Below are positions 36,001 to 50,800 of a stretch of DNA of 64,000 bases, in pieces. The stretch's first letter is position 1, and each line of letters begins with the position of its first letter. The notes under the pieces are model-generated. The model was not told the origin of the DNA. It made no database searches and was given only the letters and a program-made list of their open reading frames with translations. The position numbers and the translations under genes were made by a program. Source of the stretch: Actinernus sp. WN-2022 (taxonomy: Eukaryota > Cnidaria > Anthozoa > Actiniaria > Actinernidae); the NCBI GenBank assembly GCA_030867875.1, contig JAOWCC010000322.1, positions 124,001 to 188,000 on the forward strand, written 5' to 3'.

Positions 36001-39000
36001 CAAAATAATACCTTAATTGTTTAGATTTCAAGAACAGCAGCAGTTGTTGTGTGTTTCATTAAAAAATATGTCATATAGAGCATTTGCAAGTTTGAAAATA
36101 AATACGGTGTACTAACCAGTTGGTGCCGGGGTTGCCTTATAATCACATGCATGCTCTTTAAAGGAAATGTCATCCAATGCCATATCGCTATAGTAATTAT
36201 GGCCTCGTTCGGCCTCGAAGTACACCTGCAAAAAAGTACTGAAAATTTTATTTCTACTACACAAAAAGTAAACAAATAATACTAAAATAGACGCTTTTAC
36301 TTAGCCTGTTTGTTGTCTCAAATCCTTTGGGAAAAAGGAGATTTGCATATCAATGATATATTTCAACAAGTCACCGTATCCCTGTAATAGGGACTTTAAG
36401 CAACCACGACCCAAATTGTACGTTTGAAAGAGAACGAGAACAAGTAAAGCAATCTGGTTTTCGTTTGGCGTGAACGGAACACTATACTCATCATATTTTT
36501 CGAAAATCTGGTTGTGAAAAACAATTCAAGGCGAACAAGGGAATAGTACACACCAAATTTCGGGAGAAAATACTTTTCTACGTCCCGTCGACATTGCCGT
36601 CGCCGTCCTTGCTGAAAGTCCCTAATACCTCCCGCGGTCACTGAACCTCAAATTTAACTCAAACTCCAGCCATCATCGTGAAGTTTGTCAGGCGTGATCG
36701 CCGTGATAGGCTCTACCAAATAAGAAAGGCTTCTGGATGGTTTCTTGTTCCAAATTGATCATGTCACCATCATGGTAATATTTGACATTTTATTGAATGT
36801 CAAGAATGTTTACTGTTGTCCGAAACGAGGCGAAACGATTACTAATAGCCCACTTCCGCGATATCCTTTACTTGTCACGCACAAACGTTGCAATACGAGG
36901 CCCCGCGCTAAATAAAATTTATTCTTTTCTCAGAGAAAACAATAAATTTAATTTAGCACGGGGCCTCGTATTGAAAACTTTGTGTGTGACAAGTAAAGCA
37001 TATCGCGGAAGTGGGCTATTGTATTAGCAATCGAGTTTATGAGTTGTTTGGACTGATCCAGTTCCCGGTTTACAACACGCCTGCATAGACACCCATCTTC
37101 TAAATTACCAAATTTCCCTAAAATGTTACGTACAAGATTGCATTGAAAACATTTGCAAAGAAAACAAATTTTGCATTTTGATGGTGATATTAACATTAAT
37201 CAAATAACCCAGATACTGAACTTATTATTAATTTCTTGCAGCCCTGTATTTTAAGTCCAACTAGAATAGATAATGTTTTTTAACTCCATGGAATTTAATG
37301 TGATAAGTGGCAATATCTTAGTTGATATCACAGATCACCTTCCAAGTTTTATTATAATCACAGGCAGCCCAAGCTAATGATTTTTAGAAGGATTGTATGG
37401 GAACTTTTAGAAAAATCTGAAACTGTACTAAAATGGTCAACAATGTTATGAAATCTTACCTGTGTGTTGTGAAGTCGAACTGTGTTCTCGGGCTTATATT
37501 TGTTTTAAGAACATCAAATTTCCGCCGGCAACTATTGGCCGATAGTCCCGTGACAGGCACACTCTATTTGTATAGCAGTGCACGGTGAGATTCGTGAAGA
37601 GTCACGTCATAAAATACCATTGGCTATCTTCCCCTCACTTTTTTATGGCTAGCATTGTAACAGGAGAGGACGGATTTGATTTACTCAGTTTACTCTTTTC
37701 ACCCCGTGGCCATCTTGGATTCAACGCGAGGGCAATCCTTTGTATTCGTTCTGGTGTCCGTCAGTGCGAGACTAACTTAGAAAAAAACAAAGGATTGCCT
37801 CGCTTTGAATCCAAGAACGCCACCAGGTGAAAATATTGAATTATACTTCAAGTTTTGTTTAATAGAAAAGAGAAAGGAACATGCACAACTTGAAGTGTAA
37901 TCCGTTCTCTCCTGCTACAATGCTAGCCATAAAAAAAGTGAACAGAGGGAAGATCGCTTTTCATTAATGACTGCATGCCCGTGGTATTATATGACTCGTT
38001 ACGAATACTAGTCCCTAACTTTGAAATTTAACATTTATGCGTTTGTTTCAATTCCGAGCGTAAGCAATATCAGTGGGAGCACTTGTACAAGTGGGATACC
38101 ACAGGATGATCACTCTGCAAATTTAAGGCAGAGACAACTGAAGGTGACAAAACCGGCTAGCCCCTTATTTATACTGAAACTTCGTATTTAATAAAGCGCC
38201 CGGATAAACATAATTTTCGCGTTTTTCGAGAACCAATAGGTTGGTATAGCAGTCTTCGAAAGACATGACGCAGATAAAGTACACTCACCTCGTAGGCATT
38301 TGGGCTCACCACAGTGCTGTTAGCTCGAAGCCACTGATTCCCTTTATTGCCAATAAACTCTAATATCTTGTTGGAAGTTGACGTTTTCTTATCTTTGACA
38401 AAAACTCTCAGCGCACCCATTCCATTTCCGTACATGTGGTAGTAAAAGTTAAGACAACGACCTGTAGTGGCGGGAAACTCCTTGCTGACAAATTTGGCTT
38501 TTTGGAACTGTTGCACGGGAGACGAGGACTCGGAAAAGACATAATACCCTAGGAATGTCAAACATTTAATATAATAGCCATGTCATAATAGATCATATAG
38601 TCCATTGCAAGTCGCAGCCCTTACCCTCGAGCTCCTTTATTTGATAAGCTGTCAATGAGCTTTCTTCAATTTTAAGTTGAATATGATTATGTAGTTTTTA
38701 TTGACTTGCTAACAATTTTTTTCTTGTCTCAAACACATGAAATGAATGAGTTGCCAGTCCGAGTCCCCCTCGGTTTCAGCCAGCAGGCGCGATGGTTTCT
38801 GGGATCGCCTGGGGGCAAACATAACGAAAAGTATAATCATTCCTTCCTTACTTTGCGTGTCAAAAGTGTATGGCTTGCTTAAACTATGGTTTTCCGAATT
38901 TTACTGCCTGGGAAAAAGGAAATCATCGATCTAGGTAATGGAGATTTTATCGAGCTGTTTCCTTGTGTAATAAGCTGTTAAACGGATATACACTCGGAGA

Positions 39001-42000
39001 AAACGTCGGCCGGCTATAGCACTAGAAATGATGGTAACATCTTGTAAATAGAGTATAAAAGCAGAGTGAGTATAATACTGCTAATAAAGTAGAGTCAATA
39101 GTAGAACCAAATTATCGACTAGGGGATATGTACAGCACCCGAAATGATCCCGTGCCCCAAATGATTCCGAACCCGAAATGATCCCCAAATCGTACCCGAA
39201 ATGATCCCCAACCCGAAATGACTCCCATCAAGTACCTGAGATGATCCCGAAATAATTTTGGGAACGGACTTGGATTGGAGGGTATACGTAGAATTCCGGA
39301 ATAGGTAAAACAATTTTATACTTTCTTGAAAAGAAGACAAACAGCACAAACAAAAACAATATGACGTCATCGGTCACGTGATTCTGATGAAATTTGCTAA
39401 TATCTTATTCCAAATAAGCTAATATCTCGTTCCAGTACAGCACAAACAAAAACAAAAACAATATGACGTCATCGGTCACGTGATTCTGATGAAATTTGCT
39501 AATATCTTATTCCAAATAAGCTAATATCTCGTTCCAGTACAGCACAAACAAAAACAAAAACAATATGACGTCATCGGTCACGTGATTCTGATGATATTCG
39601 CTAATATCTCGTTCCAAATAAGCAATGCTTAGGCTATATTTACAGCTAGGAGTAGGAGCATTGCAAGAACATATTACTTCTAAAATAAGACTCAGTTTGT
39701 GAGTCAAGAAAAACATGTGATTTTACTACAGGCCAAAAAAAACACTTAAAGAGTTTCCTTATTATATTTGGAATGATTGACAGGTTATCGGATTTCTACA
39801 GAACAAACATTTTACTTTGCGATGTGTCGTAACACGTTCATTCCAATTGCTCTCTTCGATCTGTGTATTTTTCTGCGTTTTAACGGTAATCATGACAGAA
39901 GTTCGAACTTCTAGTATTGATCTGCAAAACTTTAACCAGGGAAACCTGGCAAACCAAATAGGCAATTAAATAAACACTGCCACAAACGAAAGCAAAATGT
40001 TACTGTAAAATACATTTCAATGTCTTTGAAAGTAAGTTAATTAAAAAGGCTTTCGAAATAATTTGCCGTGCGCAAAACACGATCCATGAGCGTGCATATC
40101 TATTCGCTCTCGAAGTTCTTCTTTTGGTCTTGAAACTTTTTTGCGTTGTTTATAAACTCCTACCGGTTGAGCCGAAAAGTGGATCATCAAGTTCTTAAAC
40201 TTCTTGTGCATTTTTTCGGTTGGACTATGCAACATTTCAGGAAAACTACCTTGGCTTGTTTTCTCTTTTATTTATTATTACAATTTCTTTATGTAATTTC
40301 TATTTCAATTTCAGCCTCCAGCTCAGTGAAGAAATTTACCTCTTGACGATGCCGAACAGAACACGACGTTCTTTTTCTATACTGACCGGAAAACGGTGCT
40401 TTCAAGATTGTATAATGCTAATGAAAGCTAGCAAAATCCGTATACGACAATTCTGTCGGTGGTACGTTGGATCTAACAGAGAGATCTGATCAGCCAAAAA
40501 CAGTAATAAGTGAACAAGTCCAAGGACTACAGAAAAGCTGATTAAACAACGTATATATTGATAAGTTAACAATATTTCAGCTGGTCAAACCAGCCTTCTT
40601 CAAATAGATCTTACAAGTGAATAATATTTCACAATGGTAAGTAAACATAAAAAGTGATTACACAATATGAGAGGAAAAAGGAAATGACGTAAGTAGAATA
40701 ACCCGCGTAAAAAGATATACATGTTAAGTTTCATCACGCTTATTCATTCCGAGTGGTTCATTCAGTCATTCATTTGTTGGTTTCACACAAACATTGCTTA
40801 TTTGGAACGAGATATTAGCGAATTTCATCAGAATCACGTGACCAATGACGTCATATTTGTTTATGCTGTTTTTGTTTATGCTTTTTGTCTTCTTTTCAAG
40901 AAAGTATAAAATTGTTTTACCTATTCCGGAATTCTACCCTCCAATCCAAGTCCGTTCCCAAAATTATTTCGGGATCATCTCAGGTACTTGATGAGAGTCA
41001 TTTCCGGTTGGGGATCATTTCGGGTACGATTTGGGGATCATTTCGGGTTCGGGATCATTTGGGGCACGGGATCATTTCGGGTGCTGTACAGATATCTTTT
41101 TCTAGATAAATGCCAAATCTGGTGTATGAAATGGCGCGTAGTGATTATTTGCCATTATTGTGCTGTTTCGAGCTAGATATCCTGAAAGGCAAACTGTTCT
41201 GCCTCGTGTTGGCATCTAAGGTTTATTTTCCATGTGACGGCAATACTGGCAAAATGAGGTGGGATAATATAATTTGTCACGTTGAGCACGAAAGTATATT
41301 CTATGCTCAAATCATCTTGCTTAGCAGTTTAGGATACCGCTGCAAGACGGCGGCGTGCAGTCATGTCCCATTCCAACCCTAATCACATGCATGAAAGGAA
41401 ATAAAGAGGAAAATCAAAACTAAAGATCTGCTCCCAAGATTTGAAGTAAAGCATCAACTATCTAGTATTCTTTTTCTCTATTTACAAGATGTTACTATTT
41501 CTAGAACAGTTTACGTACCTAGTGCCAGCCGGCCGAGCTGTGCATTAGATTATTTTCTATCCTGCGTCTAGTCTAGCGTCTTATCTTACGTTTTCTCCAA
41601 GTGTATATACAAGGCAACAGCTCGATAAAAGCAATCTCCATTACTTAAATCGAGGATCTCCTTTTTCCCAGTCGGTAAATTTGGGAAACCATAGTTTAAG
41701 CAATCCATACACCTTTGACACGCAAAGTAAGGAAGGAATTATTATATTTTTCGCTATGTTTGCCCCCAGGCGATTCCAGAAACCATCGCGCGTGCTGGCT
41801 GAAACCGGCAACCGGGACCATGAACCTTTTTTTTAATTTTAGATATCAATTCTAAATCAAGTGAATAGTAGAAAATGGTAAAATATATGTTGCTTTGAAT
41901 GCTGTGTCGCTGAGTTAAGGAGGTTTTAATATCCAAAATGCTAATTACATGACGTCAGGGGAGGTATTTGCTATCATTTCTTAGTGGTTGTGAATGGGCG

Positions 42001-45000
42001 TTTCTGCTGATATAGGAAACAAATTTCTAATATCATTTTATTTAAACCATGGGCATAACATAGATAATTTGAAAAATGTGTTTAATTGTAACAACATTTT
42101 TTGTATAATAATTGATGCCTCCTCCTGACGTCATGTAATTAGCATTTAGGAAATTAAAACCTCTATAAGTCATTGGCACAGCATTCAAACCAGTATATAT
42201 TGTACCATTCTACTATTCACTTGATGCGGTAGAATTGATATCTAAAATAAAAATAATAAGGTTCATAGGCACTTTAGACGGCCGAGGAACAGAGGTGAAT
42301 ACCTAGGGCGCATGCGCGAGACGGTGTCTAAATCGGCGGGAATTTTGCCTCAAACACTATCTTGTGGAGGTCACTGTCTCGTGTTTGTAGTAAATTTTAT
42401 CCCAGTGTTCAAACCTTAAAAAATACTGTTCAAATAAAATGTTTTTCTTAGTTTCTGAAGGAATTGAAGCTTATCCTTGCCACAAAACTCTTATTCTTCG
42501 AAGAAAAAATGCGATGGTTCTCACAAAATTTTCGCCATTTTCTGTATACGCTTTTCAGTACGATCTCGTGAACTGTGTGATTTTCAGCTCTTTCAAAAAA
42601 ACGTCCGGACAAAATGCCTGCGGTACACCTTATTCACCTTGTTCTTTGATTTTAGAGATCAGCAAACTGGGATCTCACACTGCTTTAAATTGCTGTTCGC
42701 GGGTGCCTCTGGTAGCGGGCGGCACTTTTGTTTATGACGTAGTATAAATGTACTGCGGTGTTTTCAACCTATTCCTCATTTTGAATCTAACCGCTAATTT
42801 CGGATCCGGGTTTTTCGTAAAGACATATCGAATTCCGGCTTACCGATTATTCAGAATAACCAAACAGGGAGAAAATCCGTGTTCGTTTTCGCAATAACTT
42901 GGAAATCCAGGTCAGGTTCTGGAACCAGCCATGGACAAACTAACCATTTATCATTCAAGTGCTCTGATTGTGATTGTGATGTAAGAATATACCTGTCCCA
43001 TCCGTGTGATCACCAGAGGGGCCTGTGTTTGAAGTATCTGTTGGTCCAAATATACGAATCCACCGAAAGCTGTTCGCCAACATGGTGGACGCTTGGTGCC
43101 AATAACACATACCTTGGCTAAAAAAACAGTCGTCTGGACCTACGTGAAATAGTTAGATATTGAATAGAATACAATTACAAATTACGGTAAATTCAGCTTA
43201 CGATACAATGGTGTCACAACCTGGAATTCAATTTGTGAAGACATTAAGACACTACATTCTAGAAAGTTATTTAAATCAAGTCTTACTAAACAGATTTTGA
43301 ATCAATATTAGTGCTCTCCTTATCATATTAAAATATACAATATAGATCTTCCTTTCAGCTTGTACGTGTATCTGTCTGATTTAAATGTAAATAGTGACTG
43401 ACTTATACTTGTATAATGTGTGTGTGTTCGTGTTTTCTTGTCTGACCAATAAACTCATATATAACTTACTACATTTTTGGGGTGCCAGACTCGATTAGTT
43501 TAATTTAAGCTACTTCTGGCATCCCAGCACTCTAATTTTAGCAAACTGTTTTTCACTGTAAATTCCTATTTGTTAAAAGAGTGTGAATAAATTGTTGTTG
43601 TTGTTGTTGTTGTTGTTAATACAAAAACAAATACTCAACAAAATACTCCGTAAATAATAAGCAATTATTGAACGAGATTGAGCAAAATATGATGAATTGT
43701 CTGAGTGTGACGAGTTATTTGCCGAGGTAAATAACTGGTAGGGAGAGACACAAATTGAGAGACAGGCAATTCATCATATTTTGCTTTAGCCACAGTTCCA
43801 ATAATTGTTTTATTATTCAGTACTTCGGGCATCCGAAATGCTCGCAATTTCCTCCTCTGAAAACCGAGCAGCCATGTTGGAATTTGTAATTGAACAGCAC
43901 TGCGCATGCTCACAACAATATCTGCAGCAAACGCTTATTTGCGCGCAATTATCTGCAGGTGAATCAACCAATCGAAATTCGGGATACTTAGGAACTGAAT
44001 AATAATAATCAATAACCCTAACCCAAGCGAAAGAGCAAAATTACAATGTGGAGGAAAAAAAGAGCGAAAAACAATTACAACACGAAAAGGAAAATAATCA
44101 TCGGAAAATAATTAGATATGCATACTACAAAGCCGTATTAACGTTTGAATAAATAATTCAGATTTATACTTAATTATATTCTCTATTTGGCAGTTTCGGC
44201 AGGACAATCAGTAAAACGCGTACGACTGGGAACGAGTGATGATAAACAATTCACTAACCTTTGTAAACTACCGACATCTCCTATTTGTCTTTCTTCACCA
44301 ATAAATCGCGGTGATCTGAGAGACCGAAAAAACCTTTCTCGAACAAACGCAAGAGAAGCAAGTACTTTTTATCCCGACTCCTTCCCAGTCGCGCGCGTTT
44401 GACCGATGGTCCAGTTTCGCATTCAAGAATTACCGCTGGATGCGACGACTACAGGCGCACTTACGCAACGTTAGTCTCATTCTGATGTTAAATATTTACA
44501 AATACCAGCGGCAAGATGGGTTATTCACCACTCTATGTATTGTTGTAGTTTGAACTGCACCTTCTCGCTGGTATTTGTGAATGATTTACATCAGAACGAG
44601 ACTATCGTTGTGCGCCTGTAGTCATCGTATCCAGCGGTAATAATTATTGAATGCGAAACGGGCTATTCGTTTATTGCACCATTTTAAAGTGCAATGCGCG
44701 TGCGAAGTTTACCCATTGTAGCTAATAGTTTTGCTTACAGTTCCCTCCGCCATTTTGAATATTTCATGTAAAGCGCTCATGAAAACGAGGCGAACGGTGA
44801 TTCGTCCGCAAATATAAAACAAAGAAGATAATTATCTTCAAAACGAATCGATAAATTCGCCGTACAATCGTGTAATATTTCTATCTACAGTACTTTGACT
44901 GTTGTATAGCGTCGCTCGCCTCGTTTTCATGCAGGTTTATCACTTTACAATGGCGGAAGGAACGGTGTCATTGCTGGTTTGATCAAAACAGGACTCAACA

Positions 45001-47828
45001 TTTTACCTGAATAATACTACAATTTGACTGCGTTAAAAGGATTCAAAGATCAGGAGCCATTACCCAGAGCGTCCATCTCCCACACTGGCTTAGCCTGCGT
45101 AGCAAGCGTTTCAGTGGGTTTTTTCGGAGCGTAGGAAGACTTTTTCGCTATTTGGCTCCATTTTTCGCGCGGCCAAATAGCGAAAAAGTCTTCCTACGCT
45201 CCGAAAAAAACCACTGAAACGCTTGCTACGCAGGCTAATACTTGCTATTTTAGAATGTGTTCCCCGCGAGTTTGATTCCGCTAGCCAATCACAAGCGTTT
45301 GCGTAATTTTAATCAAATGATTAATGATTTGCAGCTATGTTGGTTGACCAAACAAGAGAAGCTAACGAGGCATCTTTTGTTGACAACATTCCAAGATGGA
45401 AGCGAACAACCAGATGTGAAATCTAAAAATAACCCGGTCTGTCAAAACGCTGCATCACGAATATAGTACAGATGGACGCTCAGGGTAATGGGCTCCTGGA
45501 AGATTTAATAAGCTACATATATGGTTACCTAAACCACAGGCTACTTTTTCACATTCCCGATCCTGTGAACTTTTACCAACACAATTGCTGCCACCATTTG
45601 TAGGTGCCGGATCATCACATTTCCTCGTTCTGGTTATCGTCCCTTTATCGCATGTTTTGCTGCACGTTGACCACGTGGACCATCGGCCCCAATGACCAGC
45701 TAAGGGAGCTGTTAAAACATCAATGTAAAGTAAAACATTGATAATAGACCTTTATCACGCAGTGGTCATGTTACGTCCCAGGAGAATATAAACCTTTGTT
45801 CTTCACTTCTAAACTCGCCACAGAGACGAGGCTGGAAGTGCAAAAGCTATTGTTTGTAGCCAAAATGGCCGCTGAATGATAAAGGTCTATAGAATTGGTA
45901 TTTTCACTAAGAGGAGAGCAATGGTATTCATTGTACTTTATTCATTCATAACTAATGTAGATTTACGTTCATGCAGATGTCTTGGGCTAGCCGCCTATGT
46001 ATTAATTACATAGTTCCAAGTTTAGTAGGTATATAAGTCCAAATTAAACTGGCAGCAAATTGTAAATTCTACTTTTATCCATTTCTTAACCATTTCTGAG
46101 CTTTATCTCAGTTTCTGAAGGAAATGGTCTGAGTATTTAAAGCGTATCCTTGCCTTAACAATCTTATTCTTCGCAGAAAACATGAAGGGACTCGCAAAAT
46201 TTTAAAATTTCCGCCATATTTTTATACGCTGCTGTCGTTTCCAGTCCCCGCTCTTCATGTTATTCACCTCTGTACTTGACGCCTTCCGCGTGTGTAGTAA
46301 CTTGATTGACGCACGCTGCACATTTACATTTTTTTTAAATATCAGTCGCCATGTCTCAGTGTTGTATTAACTTACAGCGGTTTACAATAGGCCTTTTGCA
46401 GGAAACAGTCACGTGCTGACATAATACTTCGTTAACGAATGAAATGAGCTCGTGATCCCCACACTGGTTAGCTCAGGTGGTAGAGCACGGTCTAGAGTGT
46501 GAGAGGTCGGGGGTTCGAATCCCGGCCGCGTCCCTGGGCAGGGACGTTTATAAGCCGTTGGCCTTGTCTCCTTCTACTCAGTCTAATCGGTATTTGAAGA
46601 GGACGTGAAAGAACCTGTTGTGCTACTCGAAGAGAAGGGGATTGTCACCCGGTACAGCAGCCTGGCCATTGTACTAACCACACACTAAAAACATGTAAAC
46701 TGCGTGGCAGCTATCAGCGCCGTATAAGCAGTCTGTAACTTCACTGACAGGATGTCAGTAATTTGTAAAGCGCAATGAGACTGTGGTGATATGGCGCTGT
46801 ATAAATATGGCCATTATTATTATAGATGCTGGACGGCAAGCTTTCTTTAAAAACACCGTTTTAGAAAGATCGACAATCGATCAAAACAGGTTTTGCTAAT
46901 AAAACCACCGATCCCGTACAAGAGCATTTAAATAAATGAAGTCAGATTTTGTTGTTGTCCAGTACAACCACGTGATTGCATTCCTGCAAAAGACCCACTG
47001 AGTGTCGAAAACAAAAAGTGAGTGCTTTGGTTTTGCGTTTGCTTGTTTTTTTCTATTGGCTGGGAAACTGTTTTAATCGAAGTCAACAATTAATAAAATT
47101 CCAAGTGAAACCAATCACGTGTTGGTAACATATCTATGATTGTGTTTACCTGATTGGTTGCTTTTTCCAAGTAAAACCAATCGTGTTTTTACTTTAGCTC
47201 GTGATTGGCTCGTTGTGTTTTTACTTGCTCCTGTGATTGGCTCTTTGATTACTTTGGTTTTAGTTTTACTACACTGTCTCGATTGAAAACCGATCTGCAT
47301 TACACACACTCGCTTTCCTTTGAGAACTCGCTACATTTGAAAAACAGACATACTGAGTGTTGCAGGCAAAGTTAAAAGAAGCTATTGATTTTTTTACTAA
47401 CCGTTACACTCTGCTGGGGGACAAAACAGGGTTTCTACGTCTATACCGGTTTGCGGATCTCCTCCAGGGCAGTTTGTTGACCTGTCCTTAGCTGTACAAA
47501 ATCTCTGACGATATTTGTAGCAGAATGAACATGGACTCCAGCCTGTCCACTGGCTCCATCCACCTCCCACGGCTGTGAACGATTTATAGGTTAATTTAGA
47601 AATAACTCGTATGATGCTTCTCAAGGAGAACGGAAGAAGTGTGAATAAAGGAGAATAGTATACCAGTCACATTGTAATGAAAATTGGGGGATCCAACAGT
47701 ATTTCTGGTATTCTGTCCCGCGACTTGACACCAATTCCAATGCTTGTTCATATTATTTACGGTAAAACCTTGAACATTTGCTATTAGTATATACCACACC
47801 ATATCACTTTTCGCGAGCTCTTATTGGC

Positions 47829-47868
<40 letters not shown>

Positions 47869-50800
47869 ACGTGGAATTCCCTCGGCAATGAATTTACCTA
47901 TAATATCATAATTATGATATCATATTCACCTCCGAGCGAAGCAGCGATTATCTCGCGCGAGGTTTTGTCCATTTGACAGAAAATAAAATAACAGTGTGAT
48001 ATATACTAAAACAAGCGGCGAGGTAAATATCCAACACTATTCGCCGACACTGAGGTGAATAATTGTTAAAAATCAAGATCACGCACCACGCATGCGTGCG
48101 GTGTATGTGTGTGTGTGTTGGGGGGAAGGGGGAAGTGGGGAGGAGGGGAGATATTGCGATGGGATGCAGGTTGGCGAAGTGTTAAACCAATTGCCTCTTA
48201 CCGCTACGGTCCCGGGTTCGATTCTCGGCTCGGGCACCATATGTGAGTTAGGTTTGTTGTTGATTCCTTATCAGCATTCGAGGGTTTTTCTCCGGGTTCT
48301 CCGGTTTTCCTCCCTCCGTAAAAATCAACCGTGAGTCGAGTGTAGTATGTCCAAAACAGTTAATGTAGTGGGGAGTGTGTGAGGAGTAAAAGCAGGCTCC
48401 CACCAGCTGTAAGCTGTAATACTCAGCCTGCTATAATAAATAAAATATTTATTACATTTTATTTCTTTGTTACAGTCCTGTTTAGGTTAACACTTACTCG
48501 TGCAGTCATACAGCGCATTAATCTCGATGATATCAGATGCACTAAGTCCTTGCCTCTGTCCAATATTCCTGTTTGGATCACCGAGAGGTAGAAGTGTCGG
48601 CTGGCCGTTTGAAGAGAATCCCATTTTGCCATAATGCATGATGCTGTCGTAGTCATATATGGTACCAAGTACGTCAGTGATCATAGTACTGAACTTGTCG
48701 AAGTTGAATGCTCTGCCTAAGAATAAAGCCATGTGAGCAATACTTTGAAGTATACTTTGAAGTTATCATATAATTCTGACCAAGAACGCACCAAATATGA
48801 TACCGTATTGTGACAGTCAAATTATGGCTTCCCGTCACCATGGTAACTGATCCCATTTCTCGAGGGAGCACACAAGGTTTTGGTTATTATGGAAAGACAA
48901 TGTCGGCTCTTTGGCCTCGTCGAAAGGCTCGCCAAAAGCACTCTGCTACTCTCATTGACAATATCTTTTTCAATTCTTTAGATCACTTAACTGTTAGTGG
49001 TAATATTCTACGTGATTTATCTGACCATTTACCTAATTTTCTTATTATTAATTCAATTCATTCTTTTCCCAAAAAACAGGTATTCACGAGAGACTATTCT
49101 AGCTTAGACGAAGAAGCCTTGCTAAATGAATTTCAGCAAATTGATTGGTTAGATTTATTTTATGGCAAAGGTGATCTGCTAATGATATTTTTAACACCTT
49201 TCTTTCTAAATTAAATGAAATAATAAAAAAGCTTTTATAAATATTGCAAAAGCTCCCTAGTATTCTATGATTTTAATCAACTATTGTAACGATTGATATG
49301 TAGTATTTATCGATGGAATAAAGACGTATTATTATTATTTATTATGATATTTTTTTTAAATGCTTATAAAGCCAATATAAAAGAAACCTGGAAAGGTATT
49401 AAACAATTAATTATGCTCAAACCCAAAGCTTATATGACCCCCAATAAGATTTTAAAATCCAATGAAGTCATTACCGACATTAAGGAAATAGCAAATGAAT
49501 TCAATACTTATTTTGCAAATATTGGTAAAAATCCTAGTCATTCGCCAGTCCTGAGAGTAAACACGAACGTTTCGAATTACCTCTCCTCATCTCAGTTTTA
49601 ACACCTACCTCTTCTCAGGAAATTGAAGAGATAATTTCAGGGCTAAAGACTGGGAAAGCTTGTGGACCCTCAAGTATTCCTGTATCTATATTAAAATTAC
49701 TCAAGTCTTTCCTTTCTAAACCTCTTGAATTGCTCTAACTATTCTTTTTCTTCTGGTAATATAGTTCCTGATTCTTTTAAGATAGCTAGAGTTATTCCAG
49801 TATTTAAAGCGGGGTCCAACATGTTCTTATCAAATTTTAGACCAATATCTCTTTTGTCTGTCAATCAATTATTAGAAAAATTAATGTATAATAGGTTAAT
49901 TAGATTTATAATTAAGTTTTCTATTATTTAGTCCAAACTATTTGGGTTTCGTGCAAATCATTCAACAATACATGCATTGCTTCTTATTACAGATAAATTT
50001 CAAAAAGCAATTGAAGAGGTACCAATACTCCTGTGGCATTTTCCTTGATCTAAGTAAAGCATTCGACACTGTTAATCATGATATTCTTCTTGCTAAATTA
50101 CATTACTATGGTATTCGTAGAATTGGTCATGACTGGTTTGTCTCTTATCTTTCTAATAGAAAACAATCTGTATCTATTGAAAACACGACATCTGATTGCT
50201 CCTCAATTTCATGTGGTATTCCACAGTCCGTCCTTGGCCCACTTCTATTCCTTCTTTACATTAATGATTTTATTAGTTGCTCCAAGGTATTCGATTTCCA
50301 TCTCTTTGCTGACGAATCTAATCTATTTTTTTGCAAATAAATCACTCGAATCATTAGAATGTACAATAAATGCTGAATTGAAAAGAGTTCATACATGGCT
50401 CTGTGCAAATAAATAATCCCTCAATATCGACAAAACCAATTTTGTCATTTTCCATCCATCTCAGAAGAAAACCTCTAATTTTATCCGCCTTCAAATATAC
50501 AAGAAAGCAATTAAACAGAAAGATTGTATCAAATACCTTGGTGTTACTATAGATACTAATTTAAATTGGAAGGAACATTCACGCCTGGCATAAGTTACCT
50601 CAAAATCGATCACTAAAAGCGAGCCAAAAATATTTTAACCAGCACATCTTGTTTAATTCGCTGTCAAATTTAACGAAATTTTCGTATGTTAATATTAAAT
50701 GAAATAACGTCTTTAGGATGAAACACGTTTGTATATTGACGTCGGTGTGACGTCATAACGAACGACTCCTTTTAAGGTCAAATTCTGCGTTACCTATGCG

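Noticed and set aside
42439..42747. 102-residue plus-strand open frame
   Set aside because: It overlaps a dispersed repeat also present at 46100-46330, where the frame is not kept.
46459..46532. tRNA gene
   Set aside because: Boxes A and B are present, but the cloverleaf pairing is not, and the sequence continues into a SINE body with an ATT tail.
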